The position numbers were made by a program, and so were the translations under genes. Positions 25,601-38,970 of a DNA stretch of 64,000 nucleotides are shown here, piece by piece. The notes below the pieces were generated by a model that had not been told where the DNA came from, did no database searches, and saw only the letters and a list, made by a program, of their open reading frames with translations. How positions within the stretch are numbered: position 1 is the stretch's first letter; each line of letters begins with the position of its first letter. Source of the stretch: Wuchereria bancrofti (Eukaryota > Nematoda > Chromadorea > Rhabditida > Onchocercidae); the NCBI GenBank assembly GCA_005281725.1, contig SSBO01000012.1:21344779-21408778 (forward strand), in the 5' to 3' direction.

Positions 25601-27378
25601 CTTTATGATTCATCATTTTCCACATTTCGAAACGATTTGAAACTATTTTCAACAATTTTTAAGATGTTTTAAATCTCTTAAACTATCTTAAGTTAATTTG
25701 CCTTGCAATGAATAATAATTCATTTGACATATGTTGATGTTACACAATTTCTTGTTCGTTTTCTCATTCCATAATGTTTTCTTTTTTACTTTTAGTTAAT
25801 TTAGAATTATTGTTTGAGTAATATTTAGTTTATTTCTAAACGAAATATATTATTAATTGATATTACTTTGATATTTGATTGAAATTTCTGTAACAATTTA
25901 GCTGTAAAGCAAAAGAATGAAACAAAAAAAAGAAAGATTAGTATAGCTGTAAAGGAACACTTTGCGCTTACATCCATTGAGGTTTTGAATGTATCCCGAA
26001 GCTTATATTAATTAAATTTAATAAAAATGGATATTTTTTTGTTTTCTACCCGGGGAAAAATTTGCAAAAATGAGATCTCACTTTTTAACAAAGACATACT
26101 AGCACTCTTAAAAATTTTGAAGGTCATTTTGTCATATTTTGTTGAATCATTTCTTTTCATAACGATTTATTCTGCCAGAAATGTTGTCCTGTTTATGGTA
26201 ATTGCAAATCTATCTTCATTTATTCGAATCATTTATTAAAAAATATTTTTACAAGTAAGAAAACTTTGTTGGTGAAATTACCATAAGGCGCAAAAATTAA
26301 ACAATAAACTGGGCTAAATGTTATTAATATCGTTTGCTTTACTCACAAACATTTATATGTGACCTTTAAAATTGACATTTCATGGATGTTTTGTTAAAGT
26401 TCAAGAGATTACAGAAAAAAACAAATTTTCTGTTTCACCGCTCAATTATGTTGACAAAATTTTTTCTGAGACTGGTTTCTCTCAGTCGATATTAAACCAC
26501 TGAGATTAGCAACGTCCAATATTTCGTCCCGGATTTAGTCCTAGTCTATACCGGAAAATAGACCCTGAGTTTTCAGTTTTTGGAAATATTAAGAGTAAAT
26601 CATATAGGATAGTGTAATTTTTAAAGTGATTTAATTTTTGACCAGTCTGATATCATAGATAAAAGATCAAATTTCACTTATCACTTTTAACTATTTTAGA
26701 TTTAGATTTTCTATCATCACTTCCCATAATATCACTGATTGAGAATAAAGTAATTTGGAATTTTCGAAACTCTCAAATTTGTTAGTTTTTACGGCACATG
26801 CGTTCCACATTGTAATTCTAATCGAATCATTAATTTTACTCTTTATTCTTTGCATAATTATTCGTTGTGTTATCAGTTAGAATGCTTTCCTTTTCTACTT
26901 AATGTGATATTTCTATGATTTCTGTGCTAGGTAGATCAAATAGGGACGATCATAAGAAATTAAATCCCGAAGGATAATGGATGAGAAAGATAATGGATGA
27001 GATGAGAAAGGATAATCGGAGTGATGAACTATGAGAAAGGTTGTAAAGGATTTTGCATAACCCATGGTAGTAATTTGTATTAGTTACTTTAAAAGAAATA
27101 CATTACATTTAACCATACAATGATTGAATGATCAATAAGACTGATAAGCAACACTTTTATCAATTAATGATAAATGATAATTGACGATTTTATTAGATGT
27201 TATTGTCTTAATTGCATGAGATTGTTGGTGTTTTTGTTTCAATGAAAGCAATTTAAAAGTGTAAATTTTCCATTCAATTTAGATGATTTTTTCATACTAT
27301 ATCAATTAATGATGACAATAATCGATGTGTTATCAGTGGAAATTTAACAGATGGAAATATCACTGAATTGGAAAGGAT
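22646..27378. other. 4.7 kb intergenic region
   Basis: AT-rich, no gene found. Short open frames at 23429-23855 and 26027-26239 are composition effects. It contains an ATTA simple repeat near 24907-24932, copy A of a dispersed repeat at about 25390-25790, and a less AT-rich patch at 26440-26580 without a recognised function. Confidence 0.6.
25390..25790 (+). repeat. Dispersed repeat, copy A
   Basis: Shares long blocks with 51713-52272, for example CTTGCATAATTATCTA, CAATCTTATTGAATTG-like and TGTCTGGTCATTTCACCTTT, then ATATGTTGATGTTACACAA at the far end. Same orientation as copy B. No open frame or terminal repeat seen. Confidence 0.85.
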
Positions 27379-30300
27379 ATGCTGCGCGAGTTTTTACTCA
27401 TTCCAATTGGAATGATATTAACCGTATTATGGATCATTTCGTTACGTCGTTCCATTGAAAATGTCAACATTTCACGATCTTTCAGTCAACAAAGTATGTG
27501 CATTTTACTTTCTCCTCAATTCTTCAATATATTTCAAATGATTCACTCTCCTATTTTCACAGTTTATATTATTTTTCCTTCTTAAATTATTGTTTTTTTG
27601 TCAGCTAGCGGCTTTGTGAACAATATGTCTGCTTATTTAATGAAAATTGAATGAATGTTTTTCTTTAAATGTGTAATGACTTTAACAATATTTTTTAACT
27701 TATTATTTTTTTAGGCTTATTATGATCTCATATGAAGTTACCAGGGCTTTTTTTTGCTTATCAGTGAATTAATTTTAGATTATTAATTAAATATATTTTT
27801 GTTTAAATATTTTTCATCCATTTTTACGAAAGATTATAAGCAATAATTTTTCTAGTTCAAGCGAGAAATTTTTTTAATGCAACAGCAAAAGTAAGTATGG
27901 AAGAATTGCTGCTATTGGATATAGCTGAAGCAGTTAAACGAAAGGTTTTCTCTTTCATCGATTTTCATTTATTTCGATTCTTATTTACAATTATTCTATT
28001 TCTGTTGATTTCTATTCCTAAGATATTAAACTGTTTTATTAATGTTAATTTTTAGCCTCCTTTGCTATCAGCTTATACTCTGGAAGATGAAATATGCAAG
28101 CAATTACTAATGAGCTACAAACATTCAAAAATGTCTCAAATGAATAAAGTTTGGAATTTTTTTTCTTTTGATTTTATGTAAACAATCGCATTTGCCTCTA
28201 TTCTTTCCAATTTATTGTGATAACATTGAATTGAATTTTAAAACTAAATCGTTTTTTTTTTAAGTACGTGGTAACGGTTAATAGAAGTAGCGATAAGCAT
28301 TGGGATACTTCCTGTAATGCTATCCGTCAACGAGGTTTTTATCCTGCAGTACCACTTTCGAGTGCTGAAAAAAACTTCCCACTTGCCTTCATTAGGATTG
28401 TTTACAAGGTTAGACATAGCTTAAAGGCTTTATCATTTTTGGTTCAGTAACTTATACTCTTTGTATTACTGATTACTGTAATATTGTGATACTGTAATTG
28501 TGTTACCGTATGACTTTGTTACTGTAACACTAATTGTATTACTGAATATTACTAATTATGTTTACATCTTTTATCAAGTATTCTGTTTGTCCTCAGTTCA
28601 CATATCACTGTTGCAGGATTTTCATTTGCAAGAACTTCTTTTCAATTTAATGTATGCACCGCAAAATTTTTACTGCTATGCATTGGATGCCAAGTCCACG
28701 TCACTATTTCATTCACAAATGCGCAATTTGTCAAAGTGTTTTTCAAATGTATTATTAACTGAACGAGAATACGAGGTTGATAGTGCGGGTCACAACATGT
28801 CACGCAGTTTTCTGGAATGCTTACGTGTAGTACGAAGATTGCCAGGCTGGAAATATGCTATCCTATTGCAGGTTTCTGTTTTGCATTAATTTCTTCCTAT
28901 TATATTATTCATTTTAATTTTACTACTTTATGTACCTTTTTTAAACTTTATGCTTTTTTCAAACTCTTTACTTTACTTATTTGGGTTTCTTCCCTGTTAT
29001 TTTCATCTTTTAATTCCAGAAAAGATCAACTTAGATGTTTCCAAGGTAAAAAATTAGATTTATATATGCAAACTTCAGAATAATGACATTCCATTGAAAA
29101 GCAATCGAGAAATGGTGCAAATTTTGAGCGCTCTAAATGGAAGTAATGATATCAATATAGGATATCCGAACGCAGATCGTGTACCTAATGGCGCTCCTTG
29201 GACTTTTCGAGCACTTACACTTTTCAATGGTCAGCGTCTTTGGTAATTGTATTTTGTTTCTGAAATTTCGATGTGTAATGGTCAGTCTGATTATTGAATT
29301 TGATTAACTTTTTAGATGAGAAGCAAAACGATGATCGTAAGTTACGGATAGCAAAAGGAAGTACGTCGGCATCATTGAGTTATGCATTTGTAGAATTCGT
29401 TGTTGACAAGTTGAACCTAACCATTTTGCTTGATAAGTTTGATCGTCTAAGCTACGGTGTGGATGAAATGCTATTTCCGTCATTGAATTCCGAGGATTCC
29501 TTAGGTTAGTTCTTGATGGTAAAAGGATTCTTTAAATTAGTTCTTGGTAATAAAATCTTCCTATATTTCAAGATTTTTTATATTTCAAGAAAAAATTCTA
29601 TTTTCATTAAGATATCTTCGTTTTTTTTTTTTTTTCAGAAATTTCATAAGATTCTTATTCCAGGTGCACCCGGTGGATTTACACGACAGTGTATTGATGT
29701 TTACAATAATATGATCACCAGGTATTATTATTTTATTATTAATTATTATTATTATTACCAATTGTTATTATTAATTACTGTTACTATTAACCAATGATTA
29801 GTTTAATGAGAGGAAATTGAATGAAAGCTTGAAAACTTATCTTCATAAATTCTCATTGCAATGCCCTACATTAAAATTTAGAAATGATAACAACTGATTG
29901 ATTAACTCTATAGCTAGGTCACATGCTTAACAAAATTGAAATAAGTCGAAAAAAATTATGAAATATCTTAAAAAATCAAAATATTGTATATCTTAAAAAA
30001 AAATCTTTAAAGAAATCATAAAATTATATGATACTATTTACTAGTTCAGATGGAAGTAAATACTATTAGTACTGATAGTTTGATACTTAAACAAAATATC
30101 GATTCTAATAATCAGATTTGTTAAATATTCTCAGATACGTGGTGTGGAAAAAATCCATGAAACATTGTCGAAGTGGTCAGTATCGCCATGATATTTGTAT
30201 ATTTGGTATTGCTGATTTACCCACGATGGTTACTTCTAGAGCTTTATTTGCTAACAAAATGCTTCCGGAATATGACTATACTGCAATCGGTTGTTGGGCT

Positions 30301-30447
30301 CATTTCCTTCATAATCGAACTTATTCTGCTGCTAAAATTATGCCTACAAAACTTAATTATTATGCTAATCGTTTACCGGTTCGATTTCATAACGAACGAG
30401 AAAGATGGAAATTAAACTTATCAGCTTTTAATTGCTCTTGTTGTTAA
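27379..30447 (+). CDS. Core-2/I-branching-type beta-N-acetylglucosaminyl- or xylosyl-transferase (GT14), copy A
   Basis: Type II Golgi membrane glycosyltransferase of family GT14 (Branch domain), which adds a sugar to O-glycan or proteoglycan acceptors; the exact donor and acceptor cannot be read from sequence. Nine exons in phase: 27379-27493, 27856-27944, 28056-28148, 28265-28408, 28617-28871, 29079-29229, 29316-29504, 29664-29721, 30135-30447; 468 aa. Residues about 5-25 form the signal anchor (FLLIPIGMILTVLWIISL). The catalytic region shows FPLAFIRIVYK, ELLFNLMYAPQNFYCYALD, EVDSAGHNMSRS, LPGWKYAILLQNNDIPLKS, the DEM motif with the presumed catalytic Glu (YGVDEMLFPSL), GAPGGFTRQCID and CIFGIADLP...LFANKM. 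Conserved Cys residues suit the disulphide pattern of the family. It is a tandem paralogue of the gene at 37786, with matching introns in the catalytic part. Confidence 0.92.
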
Positions 30448-30767
30448 TTAGTTTGGTATCTTATCTGATATCGATATCGAGTAGGTTGTACAAAGTTTCA
30501 TGCACGTATCAAGTTGAAATACCATATCAATTCAAGGTATACTAATTTTAAATTAATGCTTATTACGACTTTTTAGCTGCCAAAAATTCAGATTCCAGTT
30601 GTACAGTATGAATGACATTCAATATATAAGTTTGTTAATTGTTCCATGTAAAAACACCTTTGTTTGCTCAGGTATACAGGTATTACTGAGATTACTAGTT
30701 AACGTGGTTATGTTATTTATATTTTGATCGTTGTTACTTATTCAATTACATTAATGTTGTTTCTTTT

Positions 30768-30773
30768 AATAAA
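30768..30773 (+). terminator. Poly(A) signal of GT14 copy A
   Basis: AATAAA about 320 bases after the stop codon of GT14 copy A, in otherwise non-coding sequence. Confidence 0.5.
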
Positions 30774-32249
30774 GAATTGAAATGTAGAGCAGTACTTCTG
30801 AAATTAAAATGTTACAAAATCAGATTTGAATTTATTGGCACAAAGAAATATTATACATGACGAATGGTGTACTATGATAAACTTTATAAAAGTGAAAGCT
30901 TTTTTTTTTGCAATTTTTGAATTTTGAAGAAAGAAGCATTTTCCTTAGTTTTTCTTTTCGGTAGTAATTTTGAAAGTAAATTGCTGAGGAAGACAATTGT
31001 CTTAAATGAAAGTGATGATTCAGTTAAGAAATACATTTTGCGCCTATTAGCCTATCATAACTGGATTCTTTTTTTTTCTTTTGCTTCAAAAAAAGTGAAA
31101 AAATTTTTTCAATATGGCAATTTTGATCTATAATGTTTATTACTTATCATTTAATGAACATATTCAATGTCAACACTATTCAACTTAGTAAACAAGAAAC
31201 ACAACAAGACATTAAGCAATGAGCCCAATTGTCTAGCCTAGACAATTTGTCCAAGTGAAGAATGCATGATAAAAAGATTTCAAGAATAGATTAAAATACA
31301 TGGAAATAAATTCAGGAAATTATTGAACTAAATTACTTTAAGTCTATATTATTCTATTCTAATACTCTTTTACATTAATTTTCTTTTTCCTTTGTTTCCT
31401 ATCATTTTCTAGTCCGATCTGTTCTCTTTTTTTTAGTTGAACCTTCCAATCCTAGACAAAACTAATTTTGACGAATTCATTATTTTCCTCATTTTCTCTA
31501 AATTTCAAATCTCCAAAGAATAGTTTTAATTCATTTCTTCAAATTTCTATCTAAATTCTCAACAAAAGTTTGCATTTTTTTTAATAGGTATCTATCGATA
31601 TTTTTCGTTGTGAATGTCACCAACTTGTCACATCATTTATCCAAAATTTCCAAACAATAATGCATCGCCATCGAATATATCTCTTTACTAATATCTGATG
31701 ACATTGGCTAATATTTTGTTTTAAATAGGTGAGAAAGTAATTAAATAAACTAATTTTGCATAAAAGATATAAATGTCATTAGCATTTCTCAATTGCTCTT
31801 AATAAGTGACAAAGTGAAATGCGCTGGATAAGCTTGAAAATTCTCTTTTCTTCTCATAATGACAAAATGAATTATATGATTGAAAGATTGGCAAAGACAG
31901 TAAAATAGTTTTTACATTCAGCGCCTAAATTTTTTTTTTTTTACTTTAAATGTCTAATAATCAAATCCTATTAAAACAGACAGATACATTAGCTGACGTT
32001 AACGTTCACCGAATGCTGTTTTTAAAACGTTTTTTCCATGCGACAAATTCGTCGTGCGTCTCAAAAGCCGTGACGTGACGCTAAAGTGAACGAACTACTG
32101 ACGGTGGTCAATTTGTCCTCAACTAAAAAATTGTTTCAACAAATTTGTACCTCTTTTCATCATAAAGCAAAATCGTAGGGAAATGATAATTTTTCATCCT
32201 GAAGATATGACCTGTATACTAAGTAACATAGCATCTCTACACTGATGGC

Positions 32250-34045
32250 CTAGTGGCGGTAGATGGGCCATAATTCAGATCCGTAAACAAAAGTAGATAT
32301 TATGAAAATTCTGTAGACGCTAATTTTGGTGTTTATTTCAACTGTTTGTTGTTCCATACATTTTTCAGAGTTTCCTGAATGCTTTATACGTTTTTGCTAG
32401 CCTATTGTTGATCTTTCTGTTGGTCTTGGCTTCGATACTGGACTAATGTTGTAAGCTTTGACGAGTCTACCGTGATATGAGGAAGATGATAATATGATAT
32501 GAGTGATATCTGATGCGAAATTTTTGCTTTAAACTGACATTCTGTCCAAAAAGCTCTGCAGTTCTTGTAAAGGACGAAGTTATATGTTTGTTTGCAAGGA
32601 CATTTCCGCGTGGACAATGAGAGCGTCATCGTTTACAAAAAAACAATTCCCAATTTTGCTATGTGCTTTCAGTAGTCTGAAATTGAATAGACTGTCGTCG
32701 ATGCGATATCAAATGTAAACATTGTCTTCTTAATTGAGATCTACCATGACTTCTTGGAGCAGCTTAATAAAGAATAGTATGAATAAGGTTAACGCAAGGA
32801 CGTAACATAATCGTTTACACTTACTATCTTTTCTGCTCACGTAGTAGTCAAATGCTTCGGTGAGGTCAACGAATGTCACGTGGAATCTTTTCTTCCTTAC
32901 GTTTTTTATGCAGTTGTTCGAGAATAACTTTTATGTCTCTGTTAGCTCTAAAACTCTCGGATAAAAGCATTCATGCAAAAATTTTATCAGCTGTAGAGAG
33001 TAAAGTAAAAAAAAAAGTAATAAAGTAAATGTTGATAATTTGAACTATCAAAATTTTTTCTTACTCATAGAGTGTATGCCTTCCATGCTTTCAAATTCCA
33101 TTTCCATCAATTCCAGATTTTTTGCCAGATTTCAATTACTGTATATTTCAATTACTGTAGTTAAATTTTCATTGATTGTTGAGTGAAGTGCTAAATTACT
33201 GAATCTTTAACTGAACAGTGTATACTGAAAAGGATTTGAAAATGCTCCGTTATCAGTTGAGAGTGGAGGATTTATCTGTGAGAAAGCAAAGGTCAAAAGT
33301 CAAAAGCAAAAGTCATCTGAACTAAGGTGAGGATGTGAACCTGATGTGTGTTGTTAGTTCATACAGTACTTTCAGACTTTCGTAGATTCTTTTGTAGTTG
33401 CCGACATTTGCATATGATTGAGTGTAAACTGTGAAGAACTGCTGGATGCTAATTTTAATGAGTTGCCAGGTGTTAGAAGAGAGGAATCTGTATGTTTAAT
33501 CTAGAAATTGTTTCTTACTGTAGTGATGTCAAAAATTGTTAACTTTGAACTTAACTTCTTAAACTCTTTTAAATTTGCTCTAAAAGTGAGGGCTAAATGT
33601 ACAAGGCATTAGTCTGTTTGACATTCTGCATTAGGCATCATTCGTCACGAATGCATCTTTGGGCACTAAGATAAAATCAACGATGCATTTAGGTTATTTT
33701 TAGGCTGCTTTTCTGCTGAAAGGTTGTGCTAAGCTGCTGTTCCATGCAGAACTCTAACAAGAGATGATGTCCTTTGTCATAGCACTTCACAACACCGTGG
33801 TTGACAAATAGTCAATCTTTTGAGTAATTCTAGATTTAGAGTTCTTTCCTACTAGCATTGAAATCACTCAGATGAGAAATGTGAAAATCGGTGTAGAATT
33901 TGGTTTTTTTTTTTTTATTCTTCTGCGTGATCAGTTTGAAAAGTTGAATTTTATGTCTTTGTTTTGGAAAAGGCAATATTTGGCTAATTGTGCGATGGAA
34001 GACGTAGAGAAATAATGCGATGCAATCGGAATGGCTTGTCGGCAA
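32250..34045 (-). mobile_element. Degenerate non-LTR (LINE) retrotransposon with endonuclease and reverse transcriptase remnants
   Basis: Reading the minus strand from high to low coordinates, broken frames recall an APE-type endonuclease followed by a reverse transcriptase. Endonuclease pieces: SDFNASRKEL (about 33840-33870), LLLEFCMEQQLSTTFQQK (about 33710-33765) and VDFILVPKDAFVTND (about 33640-33685). Reverse transcriptase pieces: FVDLTEAFDYYVSR (about 32836-32880), VLALTLF (about 32785-32806), YRIDDSLFNFRLLKAHSKI (about 32650-32705), a VNDD in place of the catalytic F/YADD (about 32600-32640), ITVDSSKLTTLVQY (about 32430-32480) and ISVYRIFIISTFVYGSELW (about 32260-32320). Many stops and frameshifts separate them, so it is a fossil. 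The order matches CR1/RTE-like elements of the endonuclease-reverse transcriptase type; I cannot assign the clade. Ends are undefined and no target-site duplication was found. Confidence 0.82.
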
Positions 34046-35500
34046 GTTAACAAATCTAGAAGTTTTCTTAATTATGAATTTAATTAATTATGAAGCCAAA
34101 TCCCACAGTGAGAACGTTATGCTTTCGATTTAACCAGAAAAGTTTGTCCTTTGTGACTACTTTTTTTTAGGTAGACGAATTTCACTAAGCGTACAATGTC
34201 GTATTAAGTCGTGAAAGATTTGTGAAATATTACATTTAGAAAGACTTACCTTAATTGTTATCTTCCACACGTGACGTTAAAGGTAGTAGGCGTCAGATAT
34301 GTTAATATTTATAATACAGCAATGAAATTATCGTAAATTTATTTTTATAAAAAGTAATATTTGAGCAGTAAAAATAGATTTTAAATCTATTTTTAGATTT
34401 AAAATCTCTTTTTAAATCTATTTGGAAAGGAAATTGAATTTCGTTATGTAGTTGACAATAATAATCTTGTTTATCACTAATGTGCGATAAGATCATATGA
34501 GTCAAGAATTGAAGGTGTCTACAATAAGATCATATAATGAATTTAAAAGAAGAGATTATGATGAGAGCTAATTTTACAGTAAACATAAAAATCACATGAG
34601 TCTTAAGGAGTTACATTTATGGCAAGATGTTTTATGACACTAAAAAATTGTTTACAGTTAAAAATGATTTTGTTAGTTAATTACCTTAAATTTATTTTAT
34701 TATTTTGGTTAGAGTTTCGTGAAATAATAATTCGCGACAATAACAATCCATAAACAATTATCAGGCATGACTCTGATGCTCCAGGATTAGTCTGCAAACA
34801 TTTTGAAAGCAACTTTACGTCTTTGTTTTTTTTTTGTTTTAATTCAATCGCAACAGGAAATGTCCGATTGACGAATAGCTTTGTAAGATTAATGAGCTCC
34901 ATCTATTCAAATTTAAAGAGAATGGATTACCCTAAAGCTAATGAACCCACTGAATATACTTTACTTTGTCTGAGCCTTTAGTTCAGATTTTTTGGCTTGA
35001 CTTATTATCGCACATTGATCAAATCGAATGAGAAACTTCTACAGAAGTAAACAAAAGTTGTTTATTACTTGTTGATAGTAATGAAATTGGAAAATTCTTT
35101 ATAGAGAAAGAATACAAAGGTAATATTTTTTTGCGACAATTAGAATGAAAAGTAGACTACCTGGTCATTCATTACCACGCATCTAATCTGATGCAAGTTA
35201 ATTTATTACTTTTATCAGAAATGTTTAACACATCATTCTATTTTAACTTTTCATACAAATTTATGTTTAGAATTAAATGACAACTTTTCTAACAAATTAA
35301 AAGTGATAGCATTTAATGAAATCAATGTATGCATTAGCAAAAGTTTAAGTTTAACTTTTCTCACAATTACTTTTTGCAATGCATTAAAAAATGTTTGAGG
35401 TCAATCGATGATATTTGGTTTAATATAATTTCATTTTTTTTTTCTTTTGATGTTTTACAATTAAGAACTGGTAAATTATCCTGAATGCATGACACAATCC

Positions 35501-35522
35501 TTAAGCATGCATGCATGCATGC
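35501..35522 (+). repeat. ATGC tetranucleotide microsatellite
   Basis: About four to five GCAT units in tandem; self-complementary, so it can form a cruciform. Confidence 0.9.
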
Positions 35523-37760
35523 TACTAACATATAAAAATTTATTTTAAATTGCAAACAGTACAGGTATTAGAGATGTAAATAGTAATAGAAACAGTATTG
35601 TTATATCATTTCAGGTGGGCTTTATTTTGAATTCTGTTTTGCTATCACTTAAAATAGGTTCCTGTACAACTTCGTTCCTTTATTATCATTTCTTTCTGCA
35701 AATTAGCATTTACAGCTTCACTGATATAATAGAAAGATTATAATGCAAATTATGTTGAAGCAAACAGTGAATGTAAGATTTCAAATCCAGAAATTTCAGT
35801 TTTTTGTAAACTAAAATTGTGAAAGATTTATTCATTCAATTTGTTTTCTTGAAATGAAAAGAATGAAACTTAACAATGCAAAGCAAAGTTTGCATATAAG
35901 AAAGAACATCCATGATGACAATGACATCAGTTTAACTTTTAAATAAAGCTATTTAAATGTGTTCCTTTAAAATTTCTTCCACAAATCCTCTGTTTTTTAT
36001 TGAAAAAATTCTCAAATGTTGATAAGTGCGCTTTCTTAACTTCTCTTGAAAAACCTTTATGTTTATCTATTAGCTTTTTGCTGATTCTTGCAAGTTATAC
36101 CTTTCTATTCGAATCAACATTTTTCATTTTTAAGTTTAAAAGTATAAAAATTTTCTTTTACATTCCATTACGAAATACTAAATGATAAATAATTCTGAAA
36201 TAATAAAATTTACTTCAATCAAGTAAAACCTTCTTTTTTCGGTCTCAATTTTCAGGAATACAACAGTAGTTTAGATTGAATAATTGTACATTTAGACAAA
36301 CAGAAATGGACTGATAAGATGCGGAAGCGTAATGGAAGAATGAAGCCGGAATGCGGAATTGAAGCGGACTGAATGATAGTCAATAAGTTATTTGTAGAGA
36401 AGTTCTACACATCTTAATTACATGATTTCTCACTTATTTTTTATAGAATTATTTCGAAAAAAATAAATGCTATGCAAATAGTGTTATTTGATAGGCTAAT
36501 GATCTAACAATTTTACTTTTAGCTGATTAACAATCTAAGTAATATCACCTGATATGATTAGCCTGTTGATCGATTTTCTTACCTTAATATTTCGTTGGCA
36601 ATATTCGTTGTGATTATAAGTTAAATCATCCATCGAGGTGTATTATTAAAAGAAAATCTTTTCTTAAAACAATTTCATAAATGTTAAAATTTGTATGCTA
36701 AATTCTGTTAAACTAAGGTTCGATATATTAAAGATTGTTTACATTAAGTTCAACCATTTCAAACATATTTCTATCGAACTTCCTTAATGATTTCTTTTAT
36801 CCAAACCTGATATCACCGATATGTCACGAATTTGAACTATATTATAACAAAAATATCTTATGGTTTTGAATAATTTGTAAACATTTCAATCACAGAGCAA
36901 GAAAGATGTTGTTTATGTGTATGAAATTAATTTGATAACAAATTTAAATTTTAAAACATAAAAACTTTAAAAAATAATGTCAAATTTGATAGTTTAATAA
37001 ACAATATATGCTATTAAAACTTCTGAATGTCTTAATTTAAAAAATTTTTATATTTAAATGTGTGCCTAAATCCAAAAGTAGAAGAAATTTCAACACGTAC
37101 AAACACTGTATCTCTTTGTATTTTTGTACTTAAATTTATCAGATAATGAGAAAATCTGACAGAGAAATTTAATCCTAGTCAAGCAAATATAAATGAGAAA
37201 ATAAAATGATACAAGAGAAATATGGAACCTAAATTAAAAAAAAAAATTTAATCAGAACTTGATAGAATTTCTTGAACTATTACATTCTAAAACATTGAAG
37301 CAATTAATTTTTTTATCAGAAGTTTACAAGTTTATTATTAGATAAATTAGAAGTGTACATTGCTTAATATCTATTCACAGAAAACATAAATTTGAAAAAA
37401 AGTTTACCTATAGCATAGCCTGTAGAATCATATATTATACCTTTTGTGTAATTTTGAAAACAAAATTTCATGATTATTAGGTGAAGCATTTTTAATTTAA
37501 CCATTTATGAGATAAAACCTGATCAGGTTTCGATAATTTTCTTTTGAAGTTTTCAGGAATGTTTTATTCCTAGTTTTGCATTACAAATTTAAAATTCCAT
37601 CTTCTCCTAAATTTTTCTTCCCTTCTTTGTCATCTAATCAATTTGCGCCTGCTAATTTGAATAATAACATAACTGTCTATCATCAACATTCTGTTCATTA
37701 ATCGATCAACTAGAGATCAATTAGAGATCAACTAGCATATTTCATCCTTCAAAGTGATAT

Positions 37761-37766
37761 TTTCAG
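37761..37766 (+). other. Probable trans-splice acceptor of GT14 copy B
   Basis: TTTCAG preceded by AT-rich sequence, 19 bases before the ATG at 37786. Confidence 0.4.
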
Positions 37767-37785
37767 AATTTAAACGAAACGTAAG

Positions 37786-38928
37786 ATGTTCTCGATAATC
37801 AATTTATCAATCATTTCCCTACTTATTGTATTTCAACTTTTGTCCAACTTCCATCACATTTATGTCTGTGAGTTTTGAGTAAAATTTTACCACTGATAAT
37901 TTTGGTACCATAAGTACCTTTCTTATCATACCTTTTCTTAAAGTAGGAAATATTCTCATAATTATTTTTTGCAAATATTTTTCAGTAGTTAGCTTTCACG
38001 TTTTTTTTTTTTTAGTAGGAGATGGTGAAGGAACTACGGTTACACCACAGGATGAATTAACGGCGGTAACCGGACAGGACGGAATAACTGCGGGAACTGA
38101 TGAATCTATGCGTTTACTACCTCTCATTCATGAACATTCACCTTCGGAAAAAGATTGTGATGCAGCATTAAATGATCCGGCAATAGCAGCCGAATTAACT
38201 TCAGTAAATGAATTTCATATTACTGTTCTACATACTCTTCAAATTTTGTTTTTTGTTTGTTTTTTTTTTTTATAACAAATCATAAATTTATCTAACATTT
38301 GATGACATTTTCTTTTTAATTGATATATCTGTAAGGTTTTTTTTTTTTATAAATTATTTAAAAGTTACGTATGTTTATGAATAAAGGTAACATTTTGAAA
38401 TTTTCTTCTATTAATAAAAAAATTTGTGCCATATTTTTCTACGTTTAAGTAATCAGGAAAATCTTCAGAAACCATACACTGTTGATTCGGACAAAGTAGA
38501 TGCAAATATTATCAATTCATGTGAAAATATCAAACAACGTGGATTATATCCGGAAAATCCTGCAAGTGACGAAGAGAAAGATTTTCCAATCGTTTTTATC
38601 CGAGTTATTTACAGGGTAAATTAATATGGATAATTTTTTTTTTTTGTCGTAGAAAATGAAAAATAAAAATTTTCCTCTAAATTTTAAAATTGCCATTATC
38701 ATTTTATTCATATCTTTTCATATTTTTCTTCAAATTGTCATTTTTATTCAAATCTTCCTAATGAATAGGAAATATTATACAAAAGAAAGATTATATCATT
38801 CTTACTTTTATCAGTATTTCGAGTAGAAATCTCGAATTTAACAATGCGCAATTTAATACACACTTACAAATAAATTATCACAGATGTTATCACTAAAATT
38901 TACAATGATAATTTGTACATTCGCTTAA

Positions 38929-38970
<42 letters not shown>

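Larger units (their letters stand above)
30448..37785. other. 7.3 kb region between the GT14 paralogues
   Basis: No intact gene. It holds a decayed non-LTR retrotransposon (about 32250-34045, -), a less AT-rich block at 31970-32110 of unknown origin, an ATGC tetranucleotide repeat at 35501-35522, and otherwise plain AT-rich sequence. Confidence 0.6.
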
